From Curtobacterium aurantiacum (GTDB taxonomy: Bacteria; Actinomycetota; Actinomycetes; Actinomycetales; Microbacteriaceae), in assembly GCF_018598555.1 (NCBI RefSeq), contig NZ_JAHEWN010000006.1, positions 1 to 64,000 of the forward strand: a DNA stretch of 64,000 nucleotides, read 5' to 3'. The translations under genes were made by a program, and so were the position numbers. The notes under the pieces are model-generated. The model was not told where the DNA came from. It did not search any database and saw nothing but the letters and a program-made list of their open reading frames with translations. Shown one piece after another: positions 9,085 through 19,250 of this stretch (position 1 is its first letter; the number at the start of each line of letters is the position of its first letter).

Positions 9085-10904
9085 GCGGTTTCTCCCGTCA
9101 TGTCGGCGTCCTCGTCGTCCCAGGTGGGCGCGAGTGCCTGGGCGTACTCGATGGACGAGTTGCTGACGCCCTGCGGGACCATCGGCCAGACCATCGAGTC
9201 ACGGCTCACGACGAAGTCGATCACCACCGGGCGGTCGTTGGTCGCGAGGGCGAGCTCGATCGCGGCGTCGACCTCGTCGGCCTTCTCGACGCGGATGCCG
9301 AGGGCACCGTACGCGTCGGCCAGCTTCACGAAGTCCGGCACACGGCGCGAGGCGTGCCCCGTCTCGAGGTCGGTGAAGGAGTGCCGGCCGTCGTAGAACA
9401 GCGTCTGCCACTGCCGGACCATGCCGAGCGACGAGTTGTTGATGATCGCGACCTTGATCGGGATGTCGTTGATGACGCAGGTCGCGAGCTCCTGGTTCGT
9501 CATCTGGAAGCAGCCGTCGCCGTCGATCGCCCAGACCACACGGTCCGGCTGGGCGACCTTCGCACCCATCGCCGCGGGGACCGAGTAGCCCATCGTGCCG
9601 GCGCCACCGGAGTTGAGCCAGGCGTTGGGTCGCTCGTACTTGATGAACTGCGCAGACCACATCTGGTGCTGGCCGACACCGGAGGCGTAGACGGCCTCGG
9701 GACCGGAGAGCTCACCGATGCGCTTGATGATGCCCTGGGGCGCGAGGAGTCCGTCGGTCGGCTCGGCGTACCCGAGCGGGAAGTCGGTCTTGAGCTGGTG
9801 GAGCTTCGCCCACCACTCGTCGGTCGACGCTCGGTCCTCGACGGCGATGCCGCCCCAGGCGTCGAGCAGGTCGACCAGGACCTCGCGGGCGTCACCGACG
9901 ATCGGGACGTCGGCGAAGCGGATCTTCGAGATCTCGGCCGGGTCGATGTCGACGTGCACGACCTTGGCGTCCGGCGCGAACTCGTCCGCCTTGCCGGTCA
10001 CGCGGTCGTCGAAGCGGGCCCCGAGGGCGACGATGAGGTCGCTGTCCTGCAGGCCGAGCACCGCCGGCACCGTGCCGTGCATGCCGGGCATGCCGAGGTG
10101 CTGCGGGTGCGAGTCCGGGAACGCGCCGCGCGCCATCAGGGTCGTGACGACCGGCGCGCCCGTGGCCTCGGCGAAGCGGAGCAGCTCGGCGGTCGCACGG
10201 GAGCGGATGACGCCGCCGCCGACGTAGAGCACCGGACGCTTCGACTCGGACAGCAGCTGCGCGGCCGCGGTGATCTGCTTGCCGTGCGCCTTGGTGACCG
10301 GGCGGTAGCCGGGCAGGTCGATCTTGGGCGGCCACACGTAGGGCGCCGACTTCTGCTGGGCGTCCTTCGTGATGTCAACCAGCACGGGACCGGGCCTGCC
10401 GGTCGTCGCGATGAGGTGCGCCGCCGCGAGGGTCGCCGGCACGTCGGCCGGGTCGGTCACCAGGAACGAGTGCTTCGTGATCGGCATCGTGATGCCGACG
10501 ATGTCGGCTTCCTGGAACGCGTCGGTGCCCATCAGCGTCGAGAACACCTGGCCGGTGATCGCGATGAACGGCACCGAGTCCATGTAGGCGTCGGCGATGG
10601 CGGTCACGAGGTTCGTCGCGCCGGGGCCCGACGTGGCGATGGCGACGCCGACCTTGCCGGACGACGAGGCGTAGCCCTCGGCGGCGTGGCCGGCGCCCTG
10701 CTCGTGACGGACGAGGATGTGACGGATCGTGGTGGACGCCATCAGCTCGTCGTAGAACGGGATGATGGCTCCGCCCGGCAGGCCGAAGACGTCGGTGATC
10801 CCGAGGTGCTCGAGCGTCCGGAGGACGGCTCCCGAGCCGGTCAGGATCTCCGGCGACCGGCGTGCACCGGCGGCCGCGGACAACGGCGTTGCTTCCGTGG
10901 GCAT
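9081..10904 (-). CDS. ilvB: Acetolactate synthase catalytic (large) subunit
   Basis: 607 aa TPP enzyme, normal length. The catalytic Glu is in [15 protein letters not shown]; the TPP/Mg motif starts at [15 protein letters not shown] and ends at [19 protein letters not shown] is the typical N-terminus. Condenses pyruvate with pyruvate or 2-oxobutyrate, using FAD structurally. It lies 45 bases after ilvD and overlaps ilvN. No obvious peptide attenuator is seen in the 45-base gap. Confidence 0.96.
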   Translation of the reverse strand: MPTEATPLSAAAGARRSPEILTGSGAVLRTLEHLGITDVFGLPGGAIIPFYDELMASTTIRHILVRHEQGAGHAAEGYASSSGKVGVAIATSGPGATNLVTAIADAYMDSVPFIAITGQVFSTLMGTDAFQEADIVGITMPITKHSFLVTDPADVPATLAAAHLIATTGRPGPVLVDITKDAQQKSAPYVWPPKIDLPGYRPVTKAHGKQITAAAQLLSESKRPVLYVGGGVIRSRATAELLRFAEATGAPVVTTLMARGAFPDSHPQHLGMPGMHGTVPAVLGLQDSDLIVALGARFDDRVTGKADEFAPDAKVVHVDIDPAEISKIRFADVPIVGDAREVLVDLLDAWGGIAVEDRASTDEWWAKLHQLKTDFPLGYAEPTDGLLAPQGIIKRIGELSGPEAVYASGVGQHQMWSAQFIKYERPNAWLNSGGAGTMGYSVPAAMGAKVAQPDRVVWAIDGDGCFQMTNQELATCVINDIPIKVAIINNSSLGMVRQWQTLFYDGRHSFTDLETGHASRRVPDFVKLADAYGALGIRVEKADEVDAAIELALATNDRPVVIDFVVSRDSMVWPMVPQGVSNSSIEYAQALAPTWDDEDADMTGETA

Positions 10905-10949
10905 GAGTGGTCCTTGCCTGAGTGGTGGCGGTGGTGCGGGTGTCGGACG

Positions 10950-12644
10950 CTAGCCCGTGACCGCGCCCTGGGCGGCGGACTTGACGAGCTTGGCGTACTT
11001 CGCGAGGACTCCGCGGGTGTAGCGCGGGGGCAGCGGGGCCCAGCCTTCTCGGCGGGCCTCCAGCTCGGCCGGGTCGACCAGTAGGTCGAGCGAGCGAGCC
11101 GCGATGTCGACACGGATGCGGTCGCCATCACGAACGAAAGCGACTGGACCTGCGTCCACTGCTTCCGGTGCGATGTGGCCGATGCACAGGCCGGTTGTGC
11201 CGCCTGAGAATCGACCGTCGGTCAAGAGTAGTACATCCTTGCCGAGGCCCGCGCCCTTGATGGCCGCGGTGATGGCGAGCATCTCGCGCATGCCCGGGCC
11301 GCCCTTGGGGCCCTCGTAGCGGATGACGACGACGTCGCCCTTCTGGATGCGTCCCTCGGTCAGGGCGTCCATCGCCGCACGTTCGCGGTCGAACACGCGG
11401 GCGGGGCCCTCGAAGACGGAGGCGTCGAAGCCCGCGGTCTTCACCACGGCGCCCTCGGGGGCGAAGGAGCCCTGCAGGACGGTCAGGCCTCCGGTGGTGT
11501 GGATCGGGTTGTCGAGCGTCCGGAAGACCTCGCCGTCGAGTGCCGGCGGGTCGATCTCGGCCAGGTTCTCGGCGACGGTCTTGCCCGTCACGGTCATGCA
11601 GTCGCCGTGCAGCAGGCCCGCGTCGAGCAGCGCCTTCATGATGACCGGGATGCCGCCGTTGCGGTCGACGTCGACCATGACGTACTTGCCGAAGGGCTTC
11701 ATGTCGGCGAGGTGCGGGACCTTCGAGCCGATGCGGTTGAAGTCGTCCAGCGACAGCTCGACCTCGGCCTCGTAGGCGATGGCGAGCAGGTGCAGGATGA
11801 CGTTGGTCGAGCCGCCGAGCGCCATCGCGACGGCGATCGCGTTCTCGAAGGCTTCCTTCGTGAGGATCTGACGCGCGGTGATGCCGTGCTCGAGCATGTT
11901 CACCACGGCCTCGCCGGAGCGGTGCGCGTAGTAGTCACGACGGCGGTCGGCACTCGGCGGGGCCGCGGAGCCCGGCAGCGACATGCCGAGGGCCTCGGCG
12001 ACCGAGGCCATCGTGTTCGCCGTGTACATGCCACCGCAGGCGCCCTCGCCCGGGACGATGGCGCACTCGATCTTCTTGAGCTCCTCCTCGCTCATGGTGC
12101 CGGCCTTGCAGGCGCCGACGCCCTCGAAGGAGTCGATGATCGTGACTTCCTTCATCGTGCCGTCGGCCTGCTTCACGTAGCCCGGCATGACCGAACCCGC
12201 GTAGAGGAAGACACTCGCCAGGTCGAGGCGCGCGGCGGCCATCAGCATGCCGGGGAGCGACTTGTCACAGCCGGCGAGCAGGACCGTGCCGTCGAGGCGC
12301 TCGGCGTTGACGACGGTCTCGACGCTGTCCGCGATGACCTCACGCGAGACGAGGGAGAAGTGCATGCCCTCGTGCCCCATCGAGATGCCGTCCGAGACGG
12401 AGATGGTGCCGAACTGCAGCGGGTAGCCGCCACCGGAGTGCACACCCTCCTTCGCACCCTGCGCGAGGCGGTCGAGCGAGAGGTTGCACGGCGTGATCTC
12501 GTTCCACGAGGACGCGATGCCGATCTGCGGCTTGCTCCAGTCCTCGTCTCCCATACCGACGGCCCGCAGCATGCCACGCGAGGTGGTTGCTTCGATCCCG
12601 TCGGTGACGACCCGGCTGCGCGGCTTGACGTCGATATCAGGCAT
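10950..12644 (-). CDS. ilvD: Dihydroxy-acid dehydratase
   Basis: 564 aa. Fe-S dependent dehydratase giving the 2-oxo acids for Val and Ile. Cluster cysteines lie in [11 protein letters not shown] and [34 protein letters not shown] and [12 protein letters not shown] are family signatures. It appears to be the first gene of ilvD-ilvB-ilvN-ilvC; upstream 12645-12714 is too short for a gene and should hold the promoter. Confidence 0.96.
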   Translation of the reverse strand: MPDIDVKPRSRVVTDGIEATTSRGMLRAVGMGDEDWSKPQIGIASSWNEITPCNLSLDRLAQGAKEGVHSGGGYPLQFGTISVSDGISMGHEGMHFSLVSREVIADSVETVVNAERLDGTVLLAGCDKSLPGMLMAAARLDLASVFLYAGSVMPGYVKQADGTMKEVTIIDSFEGVGACKAGTMSEEELKKIECAIVPGEGACGGMYTANTMASVAEALGMSLPGSAAPPSADRRRDYYAHRSGEAVVNMLEHGITARQILTKEAFENAIAVAMALGGSTNVILHLLAIAYEAEVELSLDDFNRIGSKVPHLADMKPFGKYVMVDVDRNGGIPVIMKALLDAGLLHGDCMTVTGKTVAENLAEIDPPALDGEVFRTLDNPIHTTGGLTVLQGSFAPEGAVVKTAGFDASVFEGPARVFDRERAAMDALTEGRIQKGDVVVIRYEGPKGGPGMREMLAITAAIKGAGLGKDVLLLTDGRFSGGTTGLCIGHIAPEAVDAGPVAFVRDGDRIRVDIAARSLDLLVDPAELEARREGWAPLPPRYTRGVLAKYAKLVKSAAQGAVTG

Positions 12645-12714
12645 GGGATGAGTCTAGGACGCTTTGGGATACCAGCTGCGCACCCCCATGCATTCTCATG
12701 CTCGTGGCCCGTGT

Positions 12715-13494
12715 TCAGCGGGTGGCGCGGAGCCTCGCGAGCTGCTTCAGGACGCCGGTCAGGGCTGCGGGGTCGTCGATCCGGTAGCCGGCCCGCGTCT
12801 GGCCCGGACCGACCTTCACACCGACGTCGCCGTCACGGAGTACGCGGAAGCCGTCCTCGTCGGTGACGTCGTCACCGGCGAAGAAGACCGCGTCGGCGCC
12901 GTGCAGCTCGCGCAGCCGGGCGATGGCGTCCCCCTTCGTGACGTGCCGCACGGCGAACTCGACGATGTCCTTGCCGCCGCGCTCGAGCACCGCGGGGTCG
13001 GCATCGTGCGCCGCGCGGCTCGCCGCCGCGTTCGCCTCGGCCGCGACCTCGGCGGAGACCCGACGGGTGTGCACGCCGTGCCCGGCGGGCTTGTGCTCGA
13101 TGACGACACCGGGGTACCGCTCGCCGACCTCGTCGAGCGCCGCGCCGATGCGTGCGACGCGCTCGAGCTCGTCGGGGGTGAGCGCGGCCTCGGCGTGGCC
13201 GTCGACACGCCACTCGACGCCGTGCGAACCGACCAGCGCCATCTCGTCCGGCGCGTGCGTGACCGCGGCGAGGCTGCCGAGGGGGCGCCCGGAGACGAGC
13301 ACGACCTCGGTGTCCTTCGCGCGGTGCAGTGTCAGGACCGCGGCCCACGAGCCGGGCAGTGCCCCGACCTCTGACGGGTCGTCGGCGAAGGGTGCCAGCG
13401 TGCCGTCGAAGTCGAGCGCGACGATCAGTCGCGGCGCAGCCGCGAGCGTCTCGAGGGCCGCATCGAGGTCACCGGTCGTCGTCTCGTCACGCAT
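12715..13494 (-). CDS. otsB: Trehalose-6-phosphate phosphatase
   Basis: 259 aa HAD-superfamily phosphatase. The nucleophile motif is VALDFDGTLAP, followed by VLVSGRPL, the KGDAIARLRE lysine and the acidic motif FFAGDDVTDEDGF. Start taken at the ATG at 13494, which has GGGAGG six bases upstream and overlaps the otsA stop by 8 bases; a GTG at 13524 would add 10 residues. It removes phosphate from the OtsA product to give trehalose. Confidence 0.93.
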   Translation of the reverse strand: MRDETTTGDLDAALETLAAAPRLIVALDFDGTLAPFADDPSEVGALPGSWAAVLTLHRAKDTEVVLVSGRPLGSLAAVTHAPDEMALVGSHGVEWRVDGHAEAALTPDELERVARIGAALDEVGERYPGVVIEHKPAGHGVHTRRVSAEVAAEANAAASRAAHDADPAVLERGGKDIVEFAVRHVTKGDAIARLRELHGADAVFFAGDDVTDEDGFRVLRDGDVGVKVGPGQTRAGYRIDDPAALTGVLKQLARLRATR

Positions 13495-15079
13495 CACGGT
13501 CCTCCCGGGTGTCCTCGGCGGCACGCGCGGACTGGGCGTCCTGGTCGAAGATCGACATGTTGTCGGTCTGCGCTTCGCGGTGCGTCTCGCGGGGATCCGC
13601 TGCGGACGGGTCGATCTGGGCGTTCCGCGGCGCGTGGCGGTCGAGCGCCTCGAGGAACGAGCGCGACCAGCGCGCCACGTCGTTGTCCTTCACGCGCTTG
13701 CGGAGCGCGCGCATGCGCGTCGAGCGCTCACGGCGCGGCATCTCGATGGCGCGCTGGATGCTGTCCTTGAGCGCCCCGATGTCGTGTGGGTTGACGATCA
13801 CGGCCTGCTTGAGCTCGTCGGCGGCTCCGGCGAACTCGGACAGGATCAGCACGCCGTCGTTGTCGAAGCGGGCGGCGACGTACTCCTTCGCGACGAGGTT
13901 CATGCCGTCGCGCAGTGCCGTCACGAGCATGATGTCGGCGGCCAGGTACAGCGCCACCATCTCCTCGCGCGGGTAGCCGTGGTGCAGGTACGAGATCGGC
14001 TGGTGGCCGATGACACCGAGGTCGCCGTTGATGCGGCCGACGCTCAGCTCGATCTCGTCGCGGAGCGTGGCGTACGAGTCGACACGCTCGCGGCTCGGGC
14101 TGGCGACCTGGACGAGGGCGGCGTCCTCGACGGCGATCCGCCCGTCCTCGATGAGCTCACCGAACGCCTTGATGCGGTGCCGGATGCCCTTGGTGTAGTC
14201 GAGCCGGTCGACGCCGAGCAGGACGGTCTTCGGGTTGCCGAGGCTCTCGCGGATCTCCCGCGCGCGTTCCTGCACCTCGGGCTTGTGGGCGATCGCCTCG
14301 AAGCTCTCGGCGTCGATGGAGATCGGGAAGTGGCGGGCCTCGACGTGCCGGACCGTGATGCCCTTGCGGCTCCGCGGCGCTGCCGGGTCGTCCACCGGGA
14401 CGTCGATCGTGGTGCCCTTGGTCGTGTAGCCCTTGATGTGGCGGACCGCGCGGAGGAAGTCGCTCGCGTCGTCGTGCCGCTGGAAGCCGATCACGTCCGC
14501 ACCGAGCAGCCCGTCGAGGATCTGCGCACGCCACGGCAGCTGCGCGTAGATGCCGACCGGCGGGAACGGGATGTGGTTGAAGAAGCCGATGGTCAGGTCG
14601 GGACGCTTCGCACGGAGGAGCGCCGGCACGAGCTGCAGCTGGTAGTCCTGCACCCAGACGATGCCGTCCTGCTCGACGATCTCGGCGATCTGCTCGGCGA
14701 ACCGCTCGTTGACCCGCTTGTACGCGTTCCACCAGTCGCGGTGGTAGCTCGGGTGCTCGATGACGTCGTGGTACAGCGGCCAGAGGGTGTCGTTGCTGAA
14801 GCCCTCGTAGTACTCCTCGACGTCGTCGTCGGAGAGCGGCACGGGGACGATGTGGATGCCCTCGTTGTCGAACGGTTCCACCTCGACCTCGGGCTGCCCC
14901 ACCCAGCCGACCCAGGCTCCGTCGTTCGCGCGCATCACGGGTTCGAGGGCGGTGACGAGGCCACCGGGCGAGTGCCGCCAGCCCTCGTTGCCGTCCTGGT
15001 CGACGACGCGGTCCACCGGGAGGCGGTTGGAGGCGACGACGAACGAGTAGCGGGTCTGTTCGGTGCGGTCTGCAGGCAT
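13487..15079 (-). CDS. otsA: Alpha,alpha-trehalose-phosphate synthase (UDP/GDP-glucose forming)
   Basis: 530 aa family-20 glycosyltransferase. Visible motifs: VVASNRLPVDR, WVQDYQLQLVPALLR, FFNHIPFPP, VIGFQRHDDASDFL, the nucleotide-sugar loop LGVDRLDYTKGIRHRIKAFG and DGMNLVAKEYVA. The C-terminal 45 residues are extra and polar. Makes trehalose-6-phosphate; otsB overlaps its end, so the two enzymes form an osmoprotectant operon. The promoter lies in 15080-15315, shared divergently with the next gene; nothing else is recognisable in those 236 bases. Confidence 0.95.
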   Translation of the reverse strand: MPADRTEQTRYSFVVASNRLPVDRVVDQDGNEGWRHSPGGLVTALEPVMRANDGAWVGWVGQPEVEVEPFDNEGIHIVPVPLSDDDVEEYYEGFSNDTLWPLYHDVIEHPSYHRDWWNAYKRVNERFAEQIAEIVEQDGIVWVQDYQLQLVPALLRAKRPDLTIGFFNHIPFPPVGIYAQLPWRAQILDGLLGADVIGFQRHDDASDFLRAVRHIKGYTTKGTTIDVPVDDPAAPRSRKGITVRHVEARHFPISIDAESFEAIAHKPEVQERAREIRESLGNPKTVLLGVDRLDYTKGIRHRIKAFGELIEDGRIAVEDAALVQVASPSRERVDSYATLRDEIELSVGRINGDLGVIGHQPISYLHHGYPREEMVALYLAADIMLVTALRDGMNLVAKEYVAARFDNDGVLILSEFAGAADELKQAVIVNPHDIGALKDSIQRAIEMPRRERSTRMRALRKRVKDNDVARWSRSFLEALDRHAPRNAQIDPSAADPRETHREAQTDNMSIFDQDAQSARAAEDTREDRDA

Positions 15080-15315
15080 GGGGTGGTGTGATCTCCGTTC
15101 CGCCCGGCGGAGGCCGGGTGCGTCGGGTGCGCGGGTGCGTCGGTCCGTCGGGTGCGACGGCCGGCGTCGTGCGCCGGGTGCGGTGCCGAAGTTACCAGCG
15201 CGGGGACAGCGTATTCACGGCGGATCGGCGGTTCCGCTACGCTGCAGGCACGTGTCGGGGGGACACGGGTGCTGGAGCGCGGCGCCGGCCTCCCGGTCGG
15301 AGAGGACCCACAGCC

Positions 15316-18132
15316 GTGAGCGAGAACCCGCCGAACCCGCCCGTCCCGCTGTCGCAGCCCGGTCCGGGGCAGCCCGCCTGGAACGGTCAGCCCGGTCCCG
15401 GTCAGTCCGGTCCCGGTCAGCCCGGTCCCGGTCAGCCCGGTCCCGGTCAGCCCGGTCCCGGTCAGCCCGGTCTCGGGCAGCCCGCCTGGCAGCAGCAGCC
15501 TGGAGGCCCGCAACAGTGGTCGGGACAGCCCGCCCCCGCCGCGCAGTCGTCCGGTGCGTTCGGTCGCTTCCTGCGGTCCGTGTCCGGTCGCGACTGGCTG
15601 GCGGCCGTCCTCGCCGCCGTCGGCGGCTGGGTCGCGGCGTACGTCGTCGCGGCGCTCTCGCTGCTCATCACCGTGGCGCTGCTCGCGTCCGGCGGCAGCG
15701 GTTCGACGGGTCCGAGCACCGGCTCCGGCGCCGACCTCGGCGCGGGGTCGGCGCCCGACGTCGAGTCCCTGCTCTCCGGCGTCAGCGTCCTGCTCGGTGC
15801 ACCGGCACAGCTCGTCGCCCTCGCCGACCTCGGCCGCCTGCACCTGTCCGGGTCGATCGGGTTCCTCGGGTCCGGCTCGGGCTCCCTCGCCGTGGTCCCG
15901 GCACTGGTGCTCGTGGCACAGGTGATCCTGGCCGTCGTGCTCACGCGACGCATCCGGACTCGTGCCCTCGGCCGCACGCAGGTGCTCGTGACCGCGGTGG
16001 TGTCCGGGCTGGTGACGACGGTGCTCACGAACGTCGCGGCCGCCCTCTTCGCGATCCGGTTCCCGTCGGTGTCCGGAGCGGTCATCGAGCCGGTGCACGC
16101 CGTCGGTGTCGGCAGCGTCCTCGGCGCGTTCGTCATCGGCGCCCTGGCAGCGCTCCTCGCCCGGCCCTCCGTCCTCGCCGGTCGCAACGTCTTCGCCGCC
16201 CGTCTGCTCGGCACGCTCCGTGTCGCCGCGTCGCAGCTCACGGTCCTCGTCGTGCTGGTCGCCCTCGCCGTCATCGTCGTCGCCCTCATCGCCCAGCCGT
16301 CCTCCGGCTCCGCCCTGCCCCTGCTGCTCGGCAACGTCGCGGTCGGACTCACCGCGCTCGGCTTCCTCGGCGGCGTCGGGACGTCCGGCTTCGGGTCCGC
16401 CGGCGACACCGCCTCGGTGTTCGGCGGAGCCGGTGGCTGGACCTGGCTCGTCGTGCTGTTCGTCGTCGTCACCTCGGTCGTGGCCGGCCTCGCACTCGCC
16501 GTCCGCCGCAACGACCGGGTGCGGAGCACGCTCGACTGGGTCGTCACGCCGCTCGTGTGGTTCGCACTCGGGCTGCTGTTCTTCGTCCTCGGCACCGGGG
16601 TCGCCTCGTACCAGGTGAGCGGCACGAGCTCGGTGGACGGGTCGGGATCGATCGGCGTCGCACCGTGGACGCCGATCGTCTTCGCCCTGTGGGGTGGCGT
16701 GATCGAGGTCGTCGCCCGGTACCTCGCCCCGGTGCTCCTGCCCCGCCTCGGGGGTGCCGTGGTGCTCGGGACGTCGCGTCTGGTCGGCGCGGACCCCCGG
16801 CCCGTCGTGCCGCAGGCGTTCCCGGCCGGGCCCGCCGCCGGCACGGGTACCCCCGTCGTTCCCACCGCGTCCGTCGACCCGGCCGCGCCCGGTGCGCCTG
16901 CTGCTCCCGGTGCGCCTGCTGCTCCCGGTGCGCCTGCTGCTGCCGACGCTCCGGCTGCCGCCGCGTGGAACACTCCCCCGGGCGCCGGCCAGCAGGCGCC
17001 GTACCCGCCGTCGGGGTCTGCCCCGCAGTCCGCGTACGGCGCACAGCCGACGTCCGGCGCACAGCCGCCCTACGGCGCGCAGCCGGCGTACGGGGCGCAG
17101 CCGGCGTACGGGGCGCAGCCGGCCGACGGGTCGCAACCGTTCATCGGCGGTGGCGCGCCCGCACCCGCACCGATGTCCCCGCGGGCGAAGAAGATCCTGG
17201 TCCGCTCGCTCATCGCCGGTGGCGCCGTCGTGGTGGTCGTGATCGCCGGCGCCGTCACGACGAGCGTCCTCCGCGCGAACGTCTGGGGCCCGGCGCCCAC
17301 GGTCAAGTCCTACGTGCAGGCCATCGCCAGCGGGGACGCCGACACCGCCGCCGACCTCAGCGAGGTCCCCGACGACGCCGCCATGCTCGACTCGACGGTG
17401 CTGAAGAGCGCGGAGGACCGGCCGTCGGACATCCGCGTCGGCCGGGTCGCCCGGTCCGGAGACACCGCGATCGCCACCATCAGCTACACGCAGGACGACA
17501 AGAACCGTTCCGGCCAGGTGTCGCTCCGCCGCACCGGCACCTCGTTCCTGGTGAAGGACGAGTGGCGCATCACCCGGCCGCTCGCGCAGACGGTGACCCT
17601 GACGGCCTCCGACGTCCTCGAGGGCGCACCGGTGACCGTCGGCGGCGAGGAGGTCGGCACGATCGAGGACGGCAAGTTCACCTCGCTCGCCTACCCCGGC
17701 ACGTACGAGGTCGAGGTCGGCGGGACGAAGTACTTCACCGGCGGCACCGAGGAGCTCACCGTGGGTCCGGTCTCGTCGGGCTACGTCGACTTCGCACCGA
17801 AGGCCACCGAGGCGCTCGAGCAGGACGCCGAGCAGTACGTGTCCGACCTCATCGACGACTGCTCCGCGAAGACCGAGCTCCGGGCCCTGAGCGGCTGCCC
17901 CTGGTACGGGCCGTACGACGCCGACGGCGGCGTGCGGTACGACGTCACGTCGATGCCCGAGCTGCGGGTCGAGGCGTCCCGCTCCGGCACCGTGATGGTG
18001 ACGAGCACGAAGGACGGGAGCGTTTCGTACGAGTACACCTCCTACCTCGGCGACCAGAAGCGCGGCGAGGACTCGTTCGATGTGAACCAGTACCTGAAGG
18101 TGGAGGACGACAAGCTCGTCTCCGCCTACTGA
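15316..18132 (+). CDS. Large repeat-rich polytopic membrane protein with extracytoplasmic C-terminal domain
   Basis: 938 aa from GTG 15316 (GGAGAGGA upstream); longer in-frame starts exist but read through the promoter region. Residues 1-75 are Pro/Gly/Gln-rich with six QPGPG repeats. About 85-480 holds around eight hydrophobic segments. About 500-625 is a low-complexity linker with PGAPAA and YGAQP repeats. A further membrane segment (about 632-655) anchors a C-terminal domain (about 660-938) whose start resembles the NTF2-like DUF4878 fold. No known enzyme motif. Probably a surface or envelope protein; function unknown. Confidence 0.8.
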   Translation: MSENPPNPPVPLSQPGPGQPAWNGQPGPGQSGPGQPGPGQPGPGQPGPGQPGLGQPAWQQQPGGPQQWSGQPAPAAQSSGAFGRFLRSVSGRDWLAAVLAAVGGWVAAYVVAALSLLITVALLASGGSGSTGPSTGSGADLGAGSAPDVESLLSGVSVLLGAPAQLVALADLGRLHLSGSIGFLGSGSGSLAVVPALVLVAQVILAVVLTRRIRTRALGRTQVLVTAVVSGLVTTVLTNVAAALFAIRFPSVSGAVIEPVHAVGVGSVLGAFVIGALAALLARPSVLAGRNVFAARLLGTLRVAASQLTVLVVLVALAVIVVALIAQPSSGSALPLLLGNVAVGLTALGFLGGVGTSGFGSAGDTASVFGGAGGWTWLVVLFVVVTSVVAGLALAVRRNDRVRSTLDWVVTPLVWFALGLLFFVLGTGVASYQVSGTSSVDGSGSIGVAPWTPIVFALWGGVIEVVARYLAPVLLPRLGGAVVLGTSRLVGADPRPVVPQAFPAGPAAGTGTPVVPTASVDPAAPGAPAAPGAPAAPGAPAAADAPAAAAWNTPPGAGQQAPYPPSGSAPQSAYGAQPTSGAQPPYGAQPAYGAQPAYGAQPADGSQPFIGGGAPAPAPMSPRAKKILVRSLIAGGAVVVVVIAGAVTTSVLRANVWGPAPTVKSYVQAIASGDADTAADLSEVPDDAAMLDSTVLKSAEDRPSDIRVGRVARSGDTAIATISYTQDDKNRSGQVSLRRTGTSFLVKDEWRITRPLAQTVTLTASDVLEGAPVTVGGEEVGTIEDGKFTSLAYPGTYEVEVGGTKYFTGGTEELTVGPVSSGYVDFAPKATEALEQDAEQYVSDLIDDCSAKTELRALSGCPWYGPYDADGGVRYDVTSMPELRVEASRSGTVMVTSTKDGSVSYEYTSYLGDQKRGEDSFDVNQYLKVEDDKLVSAY
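15358..15490 (+). repeat. 15-bp tandem repeats encoding QPGPG
   Basis: At least six near-perfect copies of cagcccggtcccggt in frame within the 15316 gene, giving (QPGPG)n. Third-position identity between copies suggests recent slippage expansion. Confidence 0.85.
16888..17130 (+). repeat. Linker tandem repeats (PGAPAA, then YGAQP)
   Basis: Three copies of an 18-bp unit ggtgcgcctgctgctccc from about 16888 are followed by several 15-bp units encoding YGAQP from about 17035 to 17125, all in frame in the same membrane protein. Confidence 0.8.
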
Positions 18133-18199
18133 GCAGGAGCCTCCTGAGCAGGAGTCGGCTGAGCAGGAGTCGGCTGAGCAGGAGTCGGCTGAGCGGCTC
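18131..18199 (+). repeat. 15-bp tandem repeat at the stop codon of the 15316 gene
   Basis: Four units of gagcaggagtcggct (18131-18145 is a variant; then 18146, 18161 and 18176) with a partial fifth start directly on the stop codon. In the forward frame they are non-coding because of in-frame stops. They sit immediately before the terminator hairpin. Confidence 0.85.
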
Positions 18200-18210
18200 C
18201 GCAGCACCAC

Positions 18211-18243
18211 GACGGCCGACCCGGGATGACCGGGTCGGCCGTC
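18211..18243 (+). terminator. Terminator of the 15316 gene
   Basis: Perfect 14-bp stem gacggccgacccgg (18211-18224) with 18230-18243 and a 5-base loop, just before the corA start. Confidence 0.8.
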
Positions 18244-18260
18244 TCACTAGGCTGACGAGC

Positions 18261-19232
18261 ATGGTCAGGACACGGGCGTGGTGCAGGGGTGACTCCGTCG
18301 AGCGGGACTTCCCCGTCGACCGCATCTCCGAACTCGTCGCCGACCCGGACACCTTCGTCTGGATCGACTACACCGACCCGACGCCTGCCGACCTCGAGCA
18401 GGTCGAGGAGGAGCTCGGCATCCACGCGCTCGCGGTCGAGGACGCGGTCGAGCACGGCCAACGCCCGAAGCTCGACCGGTACCGCGACAGCCTTTTCCTG
18501 GTCGTCTACGACGTGGGCGGCACGGACGACGACGGTGACCTCGTCACGCACGAGGTGAAGGCCTTCGTCACGGAGCGCGCCCTCGTCACGATCCACGGTT
18601 CCGACGTCGACACCACGCCGATGGAGCGCCGCATCACCGCGAACTCCGACATGGCCGAGCACGGCGTGCCCTGGCTCGTCTGGGCGCTGCTCGACGCCGT
18701 CGTCGACCGGGCCACCGACACCGTCGAGGAGCTGGAGCGACAGCTCGACGCGCTCGAGGACGACCTGTTCGAGCCGGGCGACCCCCGCGAGCAGCAGATC
18801 CAGCGTCGCTCGTTCCGGCTCCGCAAGACCCTCGGTGTCCTCCGGCGGCTGGTCGTCCCGACCCGGGACAGCGTGGCCTCGCTGCTGCACGGCGACGCAG
18901 AGACGATCTCGAACGGCATCCGGCCGTACTTCCGCGACGTGGAGGACCACCTCGTCTCGATCGCCGACTCGGTCGAGCAGCTCCGCGACGCGGTCTCGAG
19001 CGTGCTGGACACCACCCTGAACCTGGCGTCGAACCGGCAGAACACCGTGATGAAGAAGGTGACGAGCTGGGCGGCGATCATCGCGATCCCGACCGGCGTG
19101 ACGAGCTTCTTCGGCCAGAACGTGAAGTTCCCGGGCGAGGGGGCCTGGAGCGGCCTCGGGGCGTCGCTCGCGATCATCATCGCATCGTCGCTCGTCCTCT
19201 ACCGCGTCTTCAAGACCCGCGACTGGCTCTGA
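18261..19232 (+). CDS. corA: CorA family magnesium/cobalt transporter with GQN motif
   Basis: 323 aa from ATG 18261. The N-terminal ~260 residues form the cytoplasmic funnel with a long helical region (VEELERQLDALEDDLFEPGD, LGVLRRLVVPTRDSVASLL). Two C-terminal membrane helices flank FFGQNVKFPG, in the position of the canonical YGMN signature, here GQN instead of GMN. The C-terminus RVFKTRDWL is basic as usual. The substitution affects the selectivity ring, so the ion carried could be Mg or another divalent metal. Confidence 0.88.
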   Translation: MVRTRAWCRGDSVERDFPVDRISELVADPDTFVWIDYTDPTPADLEQVEEELGIHALAVEDAVEHGQRPKLDRYRDSLFLVVYDVGGTDDDGDLVTHEVKAFVTERALVTIHGSDVDTTPMERRITANSDMAEHGVPWLVWALLDAVVDRATDTVEELERQLDALEDDLFEPGDPREQQIQRRSFRLRKTLGVLRRLVVPTRDSVASLLHGDAETISNGIRPYFRDVEDHLVSIADSVEQLRDAVSSVLDTTLNLASNRQNTVMKKVTSWAAIIAIPTGVTSFFGQNVKFPGEGAWSGLGASLAIIIASSLVLYRVFKTRDWL

Positions 19233-19250
19233 CCATGCGGCCCGCCCGCG

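Noticed and set aside
10905-10949. Leader peptide or attenuator before ilvB
   Set aside because: Only 45 bases, with no Ile/Leu/Val-rich mini-ORF and no terminator/antiterminator pair.
15358-15490. Possible CRISPR array from the regular repeats
   Set aside because: Units are directly adjacent without spacers and in frame in a coding region; no cas genes. No CRISPR array was seen anywhere.
14935-18210. 1091-codon minus-strand frame opposite the repeat protein
   Set aside because: Repeats and codon bias read coherently only on the plus strand, with start, ribosome site and terminator there.
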